Source: JBBQUN01 sp963698395
GTDB lineage: Bacteria > Actinomycetota > Acidimicrobiia > Acidimicrobiales > SZUA-35
Direction: 5' to 3'
NCBI GenBank assembly: GCA_963698395.1
Contig: CAVOQQ010000008.1
Span: 248,001 to 312,000 of the forward strand
Length of the DNA: 64,000 nt
Part shown: piece by piece, positions 35,590 through 44,195 of the stretch
Numbering within the stretch: position 1 is the stretch's first letter
Layout of the letters: the number at the start of each line of letters is the position of its first letter
Position numbers and translations under genes: made by a program
Notes under the pieces: model-generated
The model's database searches: none
What the model saw: only the letters and a program-made list of their open reading frames with translations
Told to the model about the DNA's origin: nothing

Positions 35590-35592
35590 CCG

Positions 35593-35835
35593 GTGACCGA
35601 GGTGACAGCGACGGAGGCATCGAGGCGCTTTGCTGACCTGCTCGATGGTGTCGAGCATCGAGGCGAGCGCTACACGATAGTGAGACGGGGGCGTGTCATC
35701 GCTCAACTCGAACCAGCTGCCGCTACCAGCGGAGCTGAGGTGAAGGCCCTCCTTCGGCGACATCGCATCGATCCCGACTGGAGCGATGAGCTCGCGACGT
35801 TGCGCGACCAACTGGCGACGGAGGATCGGTTCTGA
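35593..35835 (+). CDS. vapB: Phd/YefM-type antitoxin
   Basis: 80 aa. MTEVTATEASRRFADLLDGV and YTIVRRGRVIAQLEPA form the Phd/YefM DNA-binding fold; residues 50-80 are the toxin-wrapping tail. GTG start. The stop is shared with the toxin start (CTGA). The operator upstream is typical of autoregulated modules. This family is distinct from AbrB-type VapB but commonly pairs with PIN toxins. Confidence 0.85.
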   Translation: MTEVTATEASRRFADLLDGVEHRGERYTIVRRGRVIAQLEPAAATSGAEVKALLRRHRIDPDWSDELATLRDQLATEDRF

Positions 35836-36230
35836 CGCTGCTCCTGCTCGACACCAATGTCCTGATCGAGGCCGAACGAGCAGTGTTCGACCTTGACGCA
35901 CTCATCAGCGACGACGACGAACCGGCTGTCGCTGCGATCACGATCGCAGAACTCGGAGTCGGGGTCCGGATCGCAAGCGGCAAACGTCAGCGCTCCAGGA
36001 GGCAGTTCCTGGACGACATCATCTCCAGCCTGCCGGTGATCGGGTACGACCTCGGTGTCGCCCGTGTCCACACTGACCTGCTCGTCGCCGTGAGAGCCGC
36101 CGGTCGATCCCGCGGTGCGCACGACCTGATCATCGCCGCGACCGCTCTCTCGACGGGGCGCACCGTTGTCACCTCCGACAGGCTCGGCTTCGACGATCTC
36201 CCCGGCCTCGAGGTTCGACGCCCGACGTGA
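35832..36230 (+). CDS. vapC: VapC-type PIN-domain toxin
   Basis: 132 aa. PIN-domain acidic residues are in LLLDTNVLIEAE (first Asp), AAITIAELGVGV (Glu) and AHDLIIAATAL (Asp), with TSDRLGFDDLPGL near the end. It is a site-specific RNase family. The only start compatible with the full PIN core is CTG at 35832, overlapping the antitoxin stop (CTGA), because the frame has a TGA at 35787-35789. The next GTG (35883) would remove the first catalytic Asp. Confidence 0.82.
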   Translation: MTLLLLDTNVLIEAERAVFDLDALISDDDEPAVAAITIAELGVGVRIASGKRQRSRRQFLDDIISSLPVIGYDLGVARVHTDLLVAVRAAGRSRGAHDLIIAATALSTGRTVVTSDRLGFDDLPGLEVRRPT

Positions 36231-36294
36231 CGCACGACGGTCCCGCACTGCTGGACTCGGGTCGACGAAGCCCTGTAGGTGGGGGAGTGTCAGC

Positions 36295-37171
36295 TCAGAG
36301 CGTCTCCCATCGCCACTGCGTCATCGATCGTCGGTGAGACCACGTGCCGGTAGGCGAGGGCGGTCATCCTGGTGCCGTCGTGGCCGAGAACATCCGCGAT
36401 TCGTTCGAGTGGCACGCCGGCGGCCGACAGGATGGAGGCGGTCGAGTGGCGAGTTCATGCGGATGCCAGCGGCCGAGGCCGGCCTTTTCGGTCTGGGTGC
36501 GAAAGACGCGTCGGAGGTTGTTCGGGTCGATTGGGCGCCCGATGGTGACGGAGGGCTTCGATGACCGACAGGTGAGCCTTCAGACTTCGGCGCAAGCGCG
36601 TGGTCTTCAGGGTGTCGGTCACGTGAAGCGTGCCCTGCTCGAGCTTCAACGAGCGCCGGATGTGGACGAGGCCCTCGTCGAGGTCGACGTCGGCCCACGT
36701 GAGACCGGTCGCTTCGCCTGGACGGAGTCCGGTCATGAGCATCAATCGCCACAGCGCATGAAGCTGATGGTCAGCGGTCGATGTCAGGAGATGGTTCGCT
36801 TGTTCGACGGTCAACGAGCGCCCCGGCGCACCCCGTCGAGCGGTTGACGGGAGCTCGACCACGCGTGCGACGTTGCGGGTGACGAGTTGACGACGTACGC
36901 CGTACTCGAGTGCCTTGCCGAGAACGCCACGAATCTTGATGCGGCTGGCGCGTGAGACCGGTCGGCCCTCGCTCGCTCGGCCGTTCACCGCGAGTGGTGC
37001 GAATGCCTTCTCGACGTGCTCGGGTGTGAGGCGGTCGGCACGCCGCTGGCCGATCGACTCGGTCAGCACCTGAGGTTGCCGTCCCCAGGGGTGTTGCCGG
37101 CGGCAACGTTCGCCTGCATCTCGCGAAGCATTCGCCTTGCCTTCGATTCGGTTGGGGCGACACGTCGTTTG
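36295..37171 (-). pseudogene. Decayed paralogue of the element integrase
   Basis: Clearly homologous to the integrase at 31567-32730 (GLRPGEATGLTW, SLTVEQANHLL, RADRLTPEHVEKAFA, and the VSPTIDD end with the catalytic Tyr region). It has a frame break near 36451, an internal deletion of about 80 bp near 36541 and another of about 100 bp near 37068, and lacks the N-terminal arm domain. At 37172 it runs straight into HigB sequence on the other strand. Confidence 0.85.
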
Positions 37172-37396
37172 TGCTGCCAGCCTCGAGGTCACCGGGTGAT
37201 GGCCTGTTCGAATTGCGGTTCGATCCTGGTCGGGTTGCGCGACGTGTCACCTACTACTTCGCTCCGGCTCGCCGGATCGTGTAGCTGAACGTGTTGCGGA
37301 AAACAACGACAGAACGAGCGAGCCGAGGTTCGACGTGCTCGTCAGGCGATGGAGCGGTGCATCGCTGAAAGACACACCGCCGAGGAGGAACGATGA
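37172..37396 (+). pseudogene. 5'-truncated remnant of a HigB-type toxin
   Basis: Matches the second half of the toxin at 27623-27965 (GDGLFELRF, VTYYFAPARRIV). An in-frame TAG replaces a Leu codon and later indels shift the frame (GTGTTGCGGAAAACAACG). The first half is missing, cut at the junction with the integrase remnant. Confidence 0.8.
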
Positions 37397-37700
37397 CCCG
37401 CAAGACGATCGACGACATCAGAGGCAGGAAGCTCGGAGACATGAGCGCAGCGGAGCGTGTCGTGTTCGATGAGACCTACGCTGAGCGGCCAGATTGGCCC
37501 TTGAGTTCGGAGAGAAAGTCCGTGATGCCTGCGAGGTGGCCGGTTTGAGCCAGCGTGATCTCGCGGCATGGATGTCGACGAGTCAGGCGGCGGTCGCTCG
37601 GCTCGAAGCGGGTGGTGTTGGCTCGACGCTCACCACTCTGCAGAAGGTCGCCGATGCCCTGGGTATGGTCATCAGCGTGGATCTCGCTCCGACGAGCTGA
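37393..37700 (+). pseudogene. HigA-type antitoxin paralogue with a one-base insertion
   Basis: ATG at 37393 gives MTRKTIDDIRGRKLGDMSAA; one extra A near 37482 (GCTGAGCGGCC) shifts the frame, after which FGEKVRDACEVAGLSQRDLA and the full HTH continue to 37700. A short product with the HTH could still be made from ATG 37494. It is a close paralogue of 27962-28306. Confidence 0.8.
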
Positions 37701-37846
37701 TGAGGTTCGGAGAATCCGGATGACGAGAAGATCGACCAACCCGAAACCGGCCTCGGGGGCAGGTGCCTCCGAGATTCCACTGAGCCTTCGGGGACGTTTC
37801 CGACGCCTTCGTCTCAAACGCTGCCCGGCCCATTCATCCAAGACTG

Positions 37847-39067
37847 TCAGGCTCGAGGTTCCCGCGGCAGACCGAGGACCATCTCCCCGAGAACGTTTCG
37901 CTGGATTTCGGCCGTGCCGCCATAGATGGTGCCGGCACGGGCGTTGAGAAACGTGCCGACCCATGAGCCGGTGTCGTTTGGTGCACCGACATCGTCGGTT
38001 CGTGCCGCGTTGTTCGGCAGCTTGCCTTCGATGTGCATCGCTTCGGCGCCGAAGATGTCGACCGCCAGCTCGGTGATCCGGCGGTGGTACTCGCCCCAGA
38101 ACACGCGGAACACGCTTTCGCTCGGACCGGGTTTGGCCCCTTTCAGCCAACCGGTGAGTGTGCGCTTGCCCATGTACTTCATGATCTCGACGTCGGAATG
38201 CGCTCGAGCGAGACGCTGACGGATCAGCGGGTCGTCGGTGGCGCCTCGCTGTTTGGCCAGTACGACGAGCCGGTCGAGTTCGTTGCGGAAGTCAATCGGC
38301 AGCGTCGCAGCGGAAGCCCCACGCTCGAAACCGAGCAGCGCCATCGCCACCGCCCAGCCGCCGTTGACCTCACCGACGACGTATCGCTCAGATGTGCGGG
38401 CATCGGTGAAGAACGTTTCGCTGAATTCGATCTCGCCCGACAGGATGGGAATGGGACGAGCGACGACGCCTGGCTGATTCATCGGGCATAGGAAGAACGT
38501 GATCCCGCTGTGCCGTGGCAGCTCGCAGTCCGTCCGACACAGAACGAAGATCCAGTTGGCGTGGTGTGCGCTCGACGTCCAGACCTTCTGCCCGTTGATG
38601 ACCCACTCGTCACCGTCGAGCTCGGCGCGACAACCCAGACTGGCAAGGTCCGACCCGGCGTCGGGCTCGGAGTAGCCTTGGCAGAACACGTATTCGCCCG
38701 AGATGATCTTCGGTAGGAACTCGGCCTTTTGCTCCTCGGTGCCCCAGTGGAGCAGCGTGTTCCCGCAATAGGTGATGCTGAACTGATCGTTCGAACCGCC
38801 GCGAGGTGCACCGACCCTGCTGAACTCCTCGACGAGAATCACCTGTTCGAGTTCGGAGAGGCCACCGCCACCGAACTCGACCGGCCACGCCGGTGCCAGG
38901 TAGCCGTGTTCGGCCAGTACCGGGCGCCACACGTTGTTCGAGAACTCGTGGGCCTCGTCGGCATCGAGCGCACCGATGCCCGTCCAACCAGCTGGGAGGT
39001 TGGCAACGAGGAAGTCCCTTATCGTTTGCCGGAAGGTCTCGGTACTTGGGTCATACGTCGGTCTCAT
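37847..39067 (-). CDS. Acyl-CoA dehydrogenase family protein
   Basis: 406 aa. The FAD/acyl-CoA signature YSEPDAGSDLASLG and the C-terminal YGGTAEIQRNVLGEMVLGL are typical; QKVWTSSAHHANWIFVL lies between. Such enzymes introduce a trans-2 double bond into acyl-CoA or steroid side chains with electrons passed to ETF. Steroid-type (FadE) or other substrate cannot be told apart. ATG at 39067 is preferred; upstream codons in the open frame cross the promoter region. Confidence 0.9.
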   Translation of the reverse strand: MRPTYDPSTETFRQTIRDFLVANLPAGWTGIGALDADEAHEFSNNVWRPVLAEHGYLAPAWPVEFGGGGLSELEQVILVEEFSRVGAPRGGSNDQFSITYCGNTLLHWGTEEQKAEFLPKIISGEYVFCQGYSEPDAGSDLASLGCRAELDGDEWVINGQKVWTSSAHHANWIFVLCRTDCELPRHSGITFFLCPMNQPGVVARPIPILSGEIEFSETFFTDARTSERYVVGEVNGGWAVAMALLGFERGASAATLPIDFRNELDRLVVLAKQRGATDDPLIRQRLARAHSDVEIMKYMGKRTLTGWLKGAKPGPSESVFRVFWGEYHRRITELAVDIFGAEAMHIEGKLPNNAARTDDVGAPNDTGSWVGTFLNARAGTIYGGTAEIQRNVLGEMVLGLPREPRA

Positions 39068-39458
39068 GGTCACCTTCGTGGGTTTGGTCGTCGACGTTGC
39101 TGTGTCGAGACACTCAATAGTGCCATACTGGCATTGCATGGTGCCACAACGCGCTGGTTCGTGGGAAGTCGATCATGACGAGTGAGACCCGACTCGAGGA
39201 ATCCGATGCTCGTCGCCCAGGCGATCGCCGAGTCCAACGGATGGTCTTCGCACATCGCAGGCGGCGGGCCGATGGCAGCGGATGACGCCGTGCACGACAC
39301 CCACCACCGCTCGGCTCTGAAGACGTTTACGGCCGAACAGCCCCGTGGTCACAGCGTGGTCGCATTGGTTCCGAGGGCACGAGTCCACTGACACGACGTG
39401 TCGATACAACCGGGGCAACCCGACCAGCAGAAAGCCCCGACCAAGAGAGAGTAGCCTG
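39068..39458. other. Divergent intergenic region, 391 bp
   Basis: No gene seen between the acyl-CoA dehydrogenase and trmO. It contains the inverted repeat TGCCA-TAC-TGGCA (39121-39133), partly repeated in TGCATGGTGCCA, close upstream of the dehydrogenase start: a possible TetR-type operator. Confidence 0.4.
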
Positions 39459-39896
39459 ATGGCGATGAACGAGAACCTCGATGCCGAGTCGACGGACGAG
39501 CCGTTCGTGCTGCGGCCGATCGGTCGTGTCGCATCGTCGCTGAAGAACACCGCGGACGCACCCAAACAAGGAGGCGAAGGGGCGCCGGCGGCCACGCTGG
39601 TGCTCGATCCCGATGTCGTTGCCGGGCTCGCCGGCCTCGAGGTCGGCATGAGCGTGCTCGTGCTGACCTGGCTCGATCGAGCGCGCCGCGACCTGCTCGT
39701 CGTCCATCCCCGCAGCGACCCGGCCCAGCAGGAACGAGGGGTCTTCAGCACCCGATCGCCCGTCCGCCCGAACCCGATCGGCATTCATCCGGTGCGGATT
39801 CTCTCGATCGAGGAGAACCTGATCGAAGTCGACGGCCTCGAAGCGATCGACCGAACGCCGATCCTCGACATCAAACCGGTGCGCAACGCATCCTGA
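39459..39896 (+). CDS. trmO: TrmO/TsaA-like tRNA methyltransferase
   Basis: 145 aa. FVLRPIGRVASSL opens the TsaA beta-barrel; GVFSTRSPVRPNPIG and the final TPILDIKP are the family signature (N6-methylation of t6A37 in tRNA, SAM-dependent). Slightly short, lacking the C-terminal extension of the E. coli enzyme. ATG at 39459; the frame is open upstream but without family similarity. Confidence 0.88.
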   Translation: MAMNENLDAESTDEPFVLRPIGRVASSLKNTADAPKQGGEGAPAATLVLDPDVVAGLAGLEVGMSVLVLTWLDRARRDLLVVHPRSDPAQQERGVFSTRSPVRPNPIGIHPVRILSIEENLIEVDGLEAIDRTPILDIKPVRNAS

Positions 39897-40012
39897 GGTC
39901 GGCTGCCACTGACGTAGTGCCCTGGTCTGCGGGACGGTGCCGTTCGTACGATCGCGTCGAGGGGACGGTGTGAGCCCATGCCTCCTCGAGCACTCCTTCG
40001 AAAGGCACAGTC

Positions 40013-40846
40013 GTGAAGAAACGAATCCTCGTCGCCGTGGACGGCTCGGCCGGTGCAGCCGCCGCCGAGGCATGGAGCATCGGTGCGGCGCAGTCGTGGG
40101 ACGCCGACCTGATCGTGGTCGGTGTCGCCGATCCAACGACATGCGCGGCAGGCGCATTCGATGACGAGAAGCAGCGCATCAGCGCGGCGGTCGAGGCCGG
40201 CCGGGATACGACGTCGGCCGGCCTCGCATCGGTGACGCGGCGAGTGGAGGAAGGCGATGCTCGCGCCGTGATCCAGCAGGTGGCCAGAGACGAGCACGTC
40301 GACCTGGTCGTCGTCGGAGCGACGGGGACCGAATGGTTCCCCGCGATCCATCTCGGCCACGTTGGTCACCATCTGGCAAGCCATGCTCGAGTGTCGACGG
40401 TCGTCGTACCTCCGCAGGCACGCCGAGATCCGCTCGACGCCATCGTCGTCGGTATCGACGGCTCGAAGGGGAGCGAGGCCGCGATCGCCTTTGCCGGTTC
40501 GCTCGTCACCCGACCCGAGCAGGTCGTCGTCGGGGTGCACGTGCATCTGCCGATGGCACGGGCCGGTCGACTGGTCGACGACGGCAACTGGCGGGCCGAC
40601 CTTCAGCAGCAGTCCGAGGAATGGCTCGAGTTCTTGCGTGGCAACGGGGTTCGCTGCGAGGTCGTGGTGGAGCAAGGACACCCGGCGCAGGTCCTGTCGG
40701 CGGTTGCTCGTTCGCATCACGCTGGTGCGATCGTCGTCGGCACCCGTGGCCATGGACTGGTTCCCGGCGTGCAGCTCGGAACCGTCGCCCTTCGCCTGCT
40801 GCAGTTGAGCGAGCACACGGTGATCGTGGTCCCGCCGGTCGACTGA
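40013..40846 (+). CDS. Universal stress protein, two Usp domains
   Basis: 277 aa. Domain 1 begins KRILVAVDGSAGAAAAE and has VVGATGTEWFPAIHLGHVGH; domain 2 begins DAIVVGIDGSKGSEAAIAFA and ends IVVGTRGHGLVPGVQLGTVA, a good ATP-binding G-2x-G-9x-G pattern. GTG start. It stands 138 bases before dnaK and is the first of four Usp genes between 40 and 63.3 kb. In actinobacteria Usp proteins are often induced by hypoxia or starvation. Confidence 0.9.
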   Translation: MKKRILVAVDGSAGAAAAEAWSIGAAQSWDADLIVVGVADPTTCAAGAFDDEKQRISAAVEAGRDTTSAGLASVTRRVEEGDARAVIQQVARDEHVDLVVVGATGTEWFPAIHLGHVGHHLASHARVSTVVVPPQARRDPLDAIVVGIDGSKGSEAAIAFAGSLVTRPEQVVVGVHVHLPMARAGRLVDDGNWRADLQQQSEEWLEFLRGNGVRCEVVVEQGHPAQVLSAVARSHHAGAIVVGTRGHGLVPGVQLGTVALRLLQLSEHTVIVVPPVD

Positions 40847-40984
40847 TCCGGCCCGCACGCTCGGGGTCGAGGCGTTGTTGATCCGCGGTTGAGATACCCG
40901 TCCACATCGGTTGATGCGCCAGTCATAGCTTCGGAACTGCAGGCAACGAACAGTGCGCATCAGCGGACATGAGGAGGTCACGTC

Positions 40985-42859
40985 GTGGGACGTGCAGTTG
41001 GCATCGATCTGGGAACGACGAACTCGGTGGTGGCGATCATGGAAGGTGGCCAGCCGACGATCGTCCCGAACGCCGAGGGATCTCGGACCACACCGTCGAT
41101 CGTTGCCTTCACCAAGGACGGCAGCCGTCTTGTCGGGCAGTTGGCACGACGGCAGGCGGTGCTGAACCCCAAGGGCACCATCGCGTCGGCCAAGCGGTTC
41201 ATCGGTCGGCGCTTCGACGAGATCGAGCAGGAACGTGACACGGTGTCCTTCGACGTCGAGTCCGGTCCCGGGGGCGTTGCGCGTTTCGCCGTCGAGGGCC
41301 GGATGCACGCGCCCGAGGAGATCTCCGCCCAGGTCATTCGCAAGTTGATCGACGACGCCTCGAAGTTCGTCGGGGAGAAGGTGACCGAAGCGGTGATCAC
41401 CGTGCCGGCCTACTTCAACGATGCACAGCGCCAAGCCACCAAGGATGCGGGCAAGATCGCCGGCATCGAGGTGTTGCGCATCATCAACGAGCCGACCGCC
41501 GCCGCTCTGGCGTACGGGCTGGACAAGTCCGAGCCCGAGACCGTCCTGGTCTTCGACCTCGGCGGCGGCACCTTCGACGTGAGTCTGCTCGACGTCGGCG
41601 ACGGCGTGATCGAAGTCCGGGCGACCGGCGGCGACACCCATCTCGGTGGCGACGATTTCGACCGCCGAGTCGTCGACTGGCTGGCCGAGGACTTCCAGAA
41701 GGCCAACGGCATCGATCTCCGCAAGGATCCGCAAGCCCTCCAGCGTTTGTACGAGGCGGCGGAAAAGGCGAAGACCGAGCTGTCGAGCATGACCGAGACC
41801 CACATCAACCTGCCGTTCGTGACCGCCGATGCGAGCGGTCCGAAGCATCTCGAGAAGACGATGCGACGCTCCGAATTCGATCAACTGACCAAGGACCTGG
41901 TCGAGCGTTGCCGCAAGCCGATCGAAGGGGCGATGGCCGACGCCAAGGTGACCGCCAACGACATCGACGAGGTCGTCCTCGTCGGTGGTTCGACGAGGAT
42001 CCCGGCGGTCCAAGACCTCGTTCGCCGGCTCACCGGCGGCCGCGAGCCGAACATGACCGTCAACCCCGACGAGGTGGTGGCGTCCGGCGCAGCGATACAG
42101 GCCGCGATCATCAAGGGCGAGATGCAAGACGTGCTGTTGCTCGACGTGGCACCGCTGTCGCTCGGTCTCGAGACGATGGGCGGCGTGATGACCAAGTTGG
42201 TCGAGCGCAACACCACGATCCCCGCTCGCCGGTCCGAGACGTTTTCGACCGCGACCGACGACCAACCCGCCGTCGAGATCGTCGTGCTGCAGGGTGAGCG
42301 AGAGGCAGCTGCGGACAACCGGGTGCTCGGTCGTTTCCAGCTGGAGAACATCCGCAAGGCGCCGAGAGGCGTCCCGCAGATCGAGGTCAGCTTCGACATC
42401 GATGCCAACGGGATCGTGAACGTCTCGGCCCGAGACAAGGACTCCGGAGCGGTGCAGCAGATCACCATCAGCGACAGCTCGACGCTCGATCAGTCCGACG
42501 TCGACGCCATGATCGCGGCCGCCGAGGCCAACCGGAACGAGGACCGCAAGCTCCGCGAACTGGTCGACGCACGGAACTCACTCGACAGCGCCGCCTACCA
42601 AGTCGAGCATCGTCTCGGCGAGTTGGGCGAGCAGGCGGCGGCCCACGACCGGGCCCGGGCGGATCTCCTGATCGCCGAGGCACGCACGATGGTCGAGGCA
42701 CGCAGCACCGATCTCGATGCCATGCGCCGTCAGACCGCCGAGCTGCAGCAGATCTTCCACGGACTCGGGTCGAGCAGCGGCCCGGCCGGCGCACCCGGTG
42801 CCGGCGGGGCCGACCATCCCGGTGACCACGTCATCGACGCCGAGTTCACCACTGATTGA
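40985..42859 (+). CDS. dnaK: Chaperone DnaK (Hsp70)
   Basis: 624 aa. Actin-fold motifs GIDLGTTNS (6-14), VITVPAYFNDAQRQA, VFDLGGGTFDVSLL and VLVGGSTRIP are intact, as is the substrate domain (DVAPLSLGLETMGG). The C-terminal tail is Gly/Ala-rich and ends VIDAEF. GTG at 40985. The next gene (DnaJ type) follows at once; grpE is absent from the cluster, so this is probably an auxiliary DnaK or borrows GrpE from elsewhere. No HAIR or CIRCE operator was seen upstream. Confidence 0.95.
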   Translation: MGRAVGIDLGTTNSVVAIMEGGQPTIVPNAEGSRTTPSIVAFTKDGSRLVGQLARRQAVLNPKGTIASAKRFIGRRFDEIEQERDTVSFDVESGPGGVARFAVEGRMHAPEEISAQVIRKLIDDASKFVGEKVTEAVITVPAYFNDAQRQATKDAGKIAGIEVLRIINEPTAAALAYGLDKSEPETVLVFDLGGGTFDVSLLDVGDGVIEVRATGGDTHLGGDDFDRRVVDWLAEDFQKANGIDLRKDPQALQRLYEAAEKAKTELSSMTETHINLPFVTADASGPKHLEKTMRRSEFDQLTKDLVERCRKPIEGAMADAKVTANDIDEVVLVGGSTRIPAVQDLVRRLTGGREPNMTVNPDEVVASGAAIQAAIIKGEMQDVLLLDVAPLSLGLETMGGVMTKLVERNTTIPARRSETFSTATDDQPAVEIVVLQGEREAAADNRVLGRFQLENIRKAPRGVPQIEVSFDIDANGIVNVSARDKDSGAVQQITISDSSTLDQSDVDAMIAAAEANRNEDRKLRELVDARNSLDSAAYQVEHRLGELGEQAAAHDRARADLLIAEARTMVEARSTDLDAMRRQTAELQQIFHGLGSSSGPAGAPGAGGADHPGDHVIDAEFTTD

Positions 42860-42870
42860 GCAGGCCCGCC

Positions 42871-43830
42871 ATGCAAGGCACCGACTTCTACCAAACGCTC
42901 GGGGTCGAACGATCGGCTTCGGCCGACGAGATCCAGCGCGCCTACCGGGCACTGGCCCGCAAGTGGCATCCCGACATCAACAAGGCCCCCGAGGCCGAGG
43001 CGATGTTCAAGGAGGTCAGCGAGGCCTACGACGTGCTGTCGGACCCCGACACTCGGGCCCGGTACGACGCATTCGGCGACGACTTCCGACGGGTGCCTGA
43101 TGACGTCGACCCTGCGGCGTGGGCCGCACAGCAGGCCTCGGGTCGGCGACGCCGACCGGCGGACGGTCAATCGGGCGACGTGTTCGTCGACTTCGGTGAC
43201 CTCGGCGGAGCAGGAGGGCCCACGCTCGAAGACCTGCTCGGGGGCATGTTCGCTCAGGGTGGCGGGCCCCGCCGTGGTGCGGCGATGCCTCGACCCGGTC
43301 CCGACCAGGAGGTCGAGATCTCGCTGTCGGTCGCCGATGCGTACACCGGTGGCAAACACAAGATCTCACTCACCGGGCCGAGCGGGCCGCGCCGATTCAC
43401 GGTGACCGTTCCCGCCGGCGTCACCGAGGGCCAGCGCATCAGACTCGCCGGTCAGGGTGCGCCCGGTCGCAACGGGGGCCCGGCAGGCGACCTCTACCTC
43501 ATCGTTCACCTTGGGGCCGGTGGTCCGTTCCGGGTCGACGGACGAACGATCATCGTCGATCTCCCGATCACGCCATGGGACGCGGCGCTCGGGGCGACGG
43601 CCGTGGTCGACACTCCGGGCGGTGAGGCCAAGGTGCGAGTACCGCCGGGCACCTCGAGTGGGGTGACCCTGAGGCTGAAGGGCAAGGGAATGCCCAACGC
43701 CAACGGTACGCCGGGCGATCTGCACGCGATGGTCAAGATCGTCGTGCCGAAAAAGCTGAGCGACGAAGAGCGCGACTTGTTCGCCCAACTCGCCGCAGCA
43801 TCCGACTTCGACCCGAGGAGGCGGTCATGA
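42871..43830 (+). CDS. cbpA: CbpA-type DnaJ co-chaperone
   Basis: 319 aa. The J domain (DFYQTLGVERSAS, KWHPDI with HPD, YDVLSDPDTRARYDAFG) is followed by a Gly/Arg-rich linker and two DnaJ C-terminal beta domains (VTVPAGVTEGQRIRLAGQG, VRVPPGTSSGVTLRLKGKG). There is no Cys-rich zinc domain, so it is the CbpA class. ATG at 42871 is chosen; TTG at 42856 overlapping the dnaK stop is possible. The stop overlaps cbpM (ATGA). Confidence 0.9.
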   Translation: MQGTDFYQTLGVERSASADEIQRAYRALARKWHPDINKAPEAEAMFKEVSEAYDVLSDPDTRARYDAFGDDFRRVPDDVDPAAWAAQQASGRRRRPADGQSGDVFVDFGDLGGAGGPTLEDLLGGMFAQGGGPRRGAAMPRPGPDQEVEISLSVADAYTGGKHKISLTGPSGPRRFTVTVPAGVTEGQRIRLAGQGAPGRNGGPAGDLYLIVHLGAGGPFRVDGRTIIVDLPITPWDAALGATAVVDTPGGEAKVRVPPGTSSGVTLRLKGKGMPNANGTPGDLHAMVKIVVPKKLSDEERDLFAQLAAASDFDPRRRS

Positions 43831-44129
43831 GCGGCCATCACCTGGTCCCACGGCAGGCCACCGGCCCCGATCGACTCCGGCTCGAGGTGTTCTCCGACGC
43901 CTGTGGGTTGCACCCCGACCTCGTGCTCCGATTCGTCTCGCTCGGCTTGATCGAGCCCGACGAACAACGAGGCACCGAGGTCTGGTTCGCCACGACACAG
44001 GTGCGGAGCGTGCAGCGGATGCTCCGGCTCCGCAGCGACTTCTCCTTGAACTACGCGGCACTCGGACTCGTGGTCGACCTGCTCGATCGAATCGAGGAGC
44101 TCGAGCGAGCCAACCGTACGCGAACCTGA
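43827..44129 (+). CDS. cbpM: CbpM/HspR-like MerR-type chaperone modulator
   Basis: 100 aa. EVFSDACGLHPDLVLRFVSL, then GLIEPDEQRGTEVWFATTQV and RMLRLRSDFSLNYAALGLVV match CbpM, the small MerR-like protein that binds the J domain of CbpA. It sits where hspR stands in the classic actinobacterial dnaK operon, but lacks a typical HspR tail. Start overlaps cbpA by 4 bases. Confidence 0.82.
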   Translation: MSGHHLVPRQATGPDRLRLEVFSDACGLHPDLVLRFVSLGLIEPDEQRGTEVWFATTQVRSVQRMLRLRSDFSLNYAALGLVVDLLDRIEELERANRTRT

Positions 44130-44195
44130 CCGCCTGACCGCCTATCCGACACCACCACCGCACCACCGATCGCATCGACGCAACCACACCAGAGG

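Noticed and set aside
40847..40984. HspR (HAIR) or HrcA (CIRCE) operator before dnaK
   Set aside because: No CTTGAGT-N7-ACTCAAG or TTAGCACTC-type inverted repeat was found.
39785..42265. 826-aa open frame on the minus strand
   Set aside because: It is antisense to dnaK and the Usp gene; such long shadow frames are common in GC-rich DNA and its composition (Arg/His/Gly/Asp) is not protein-like.
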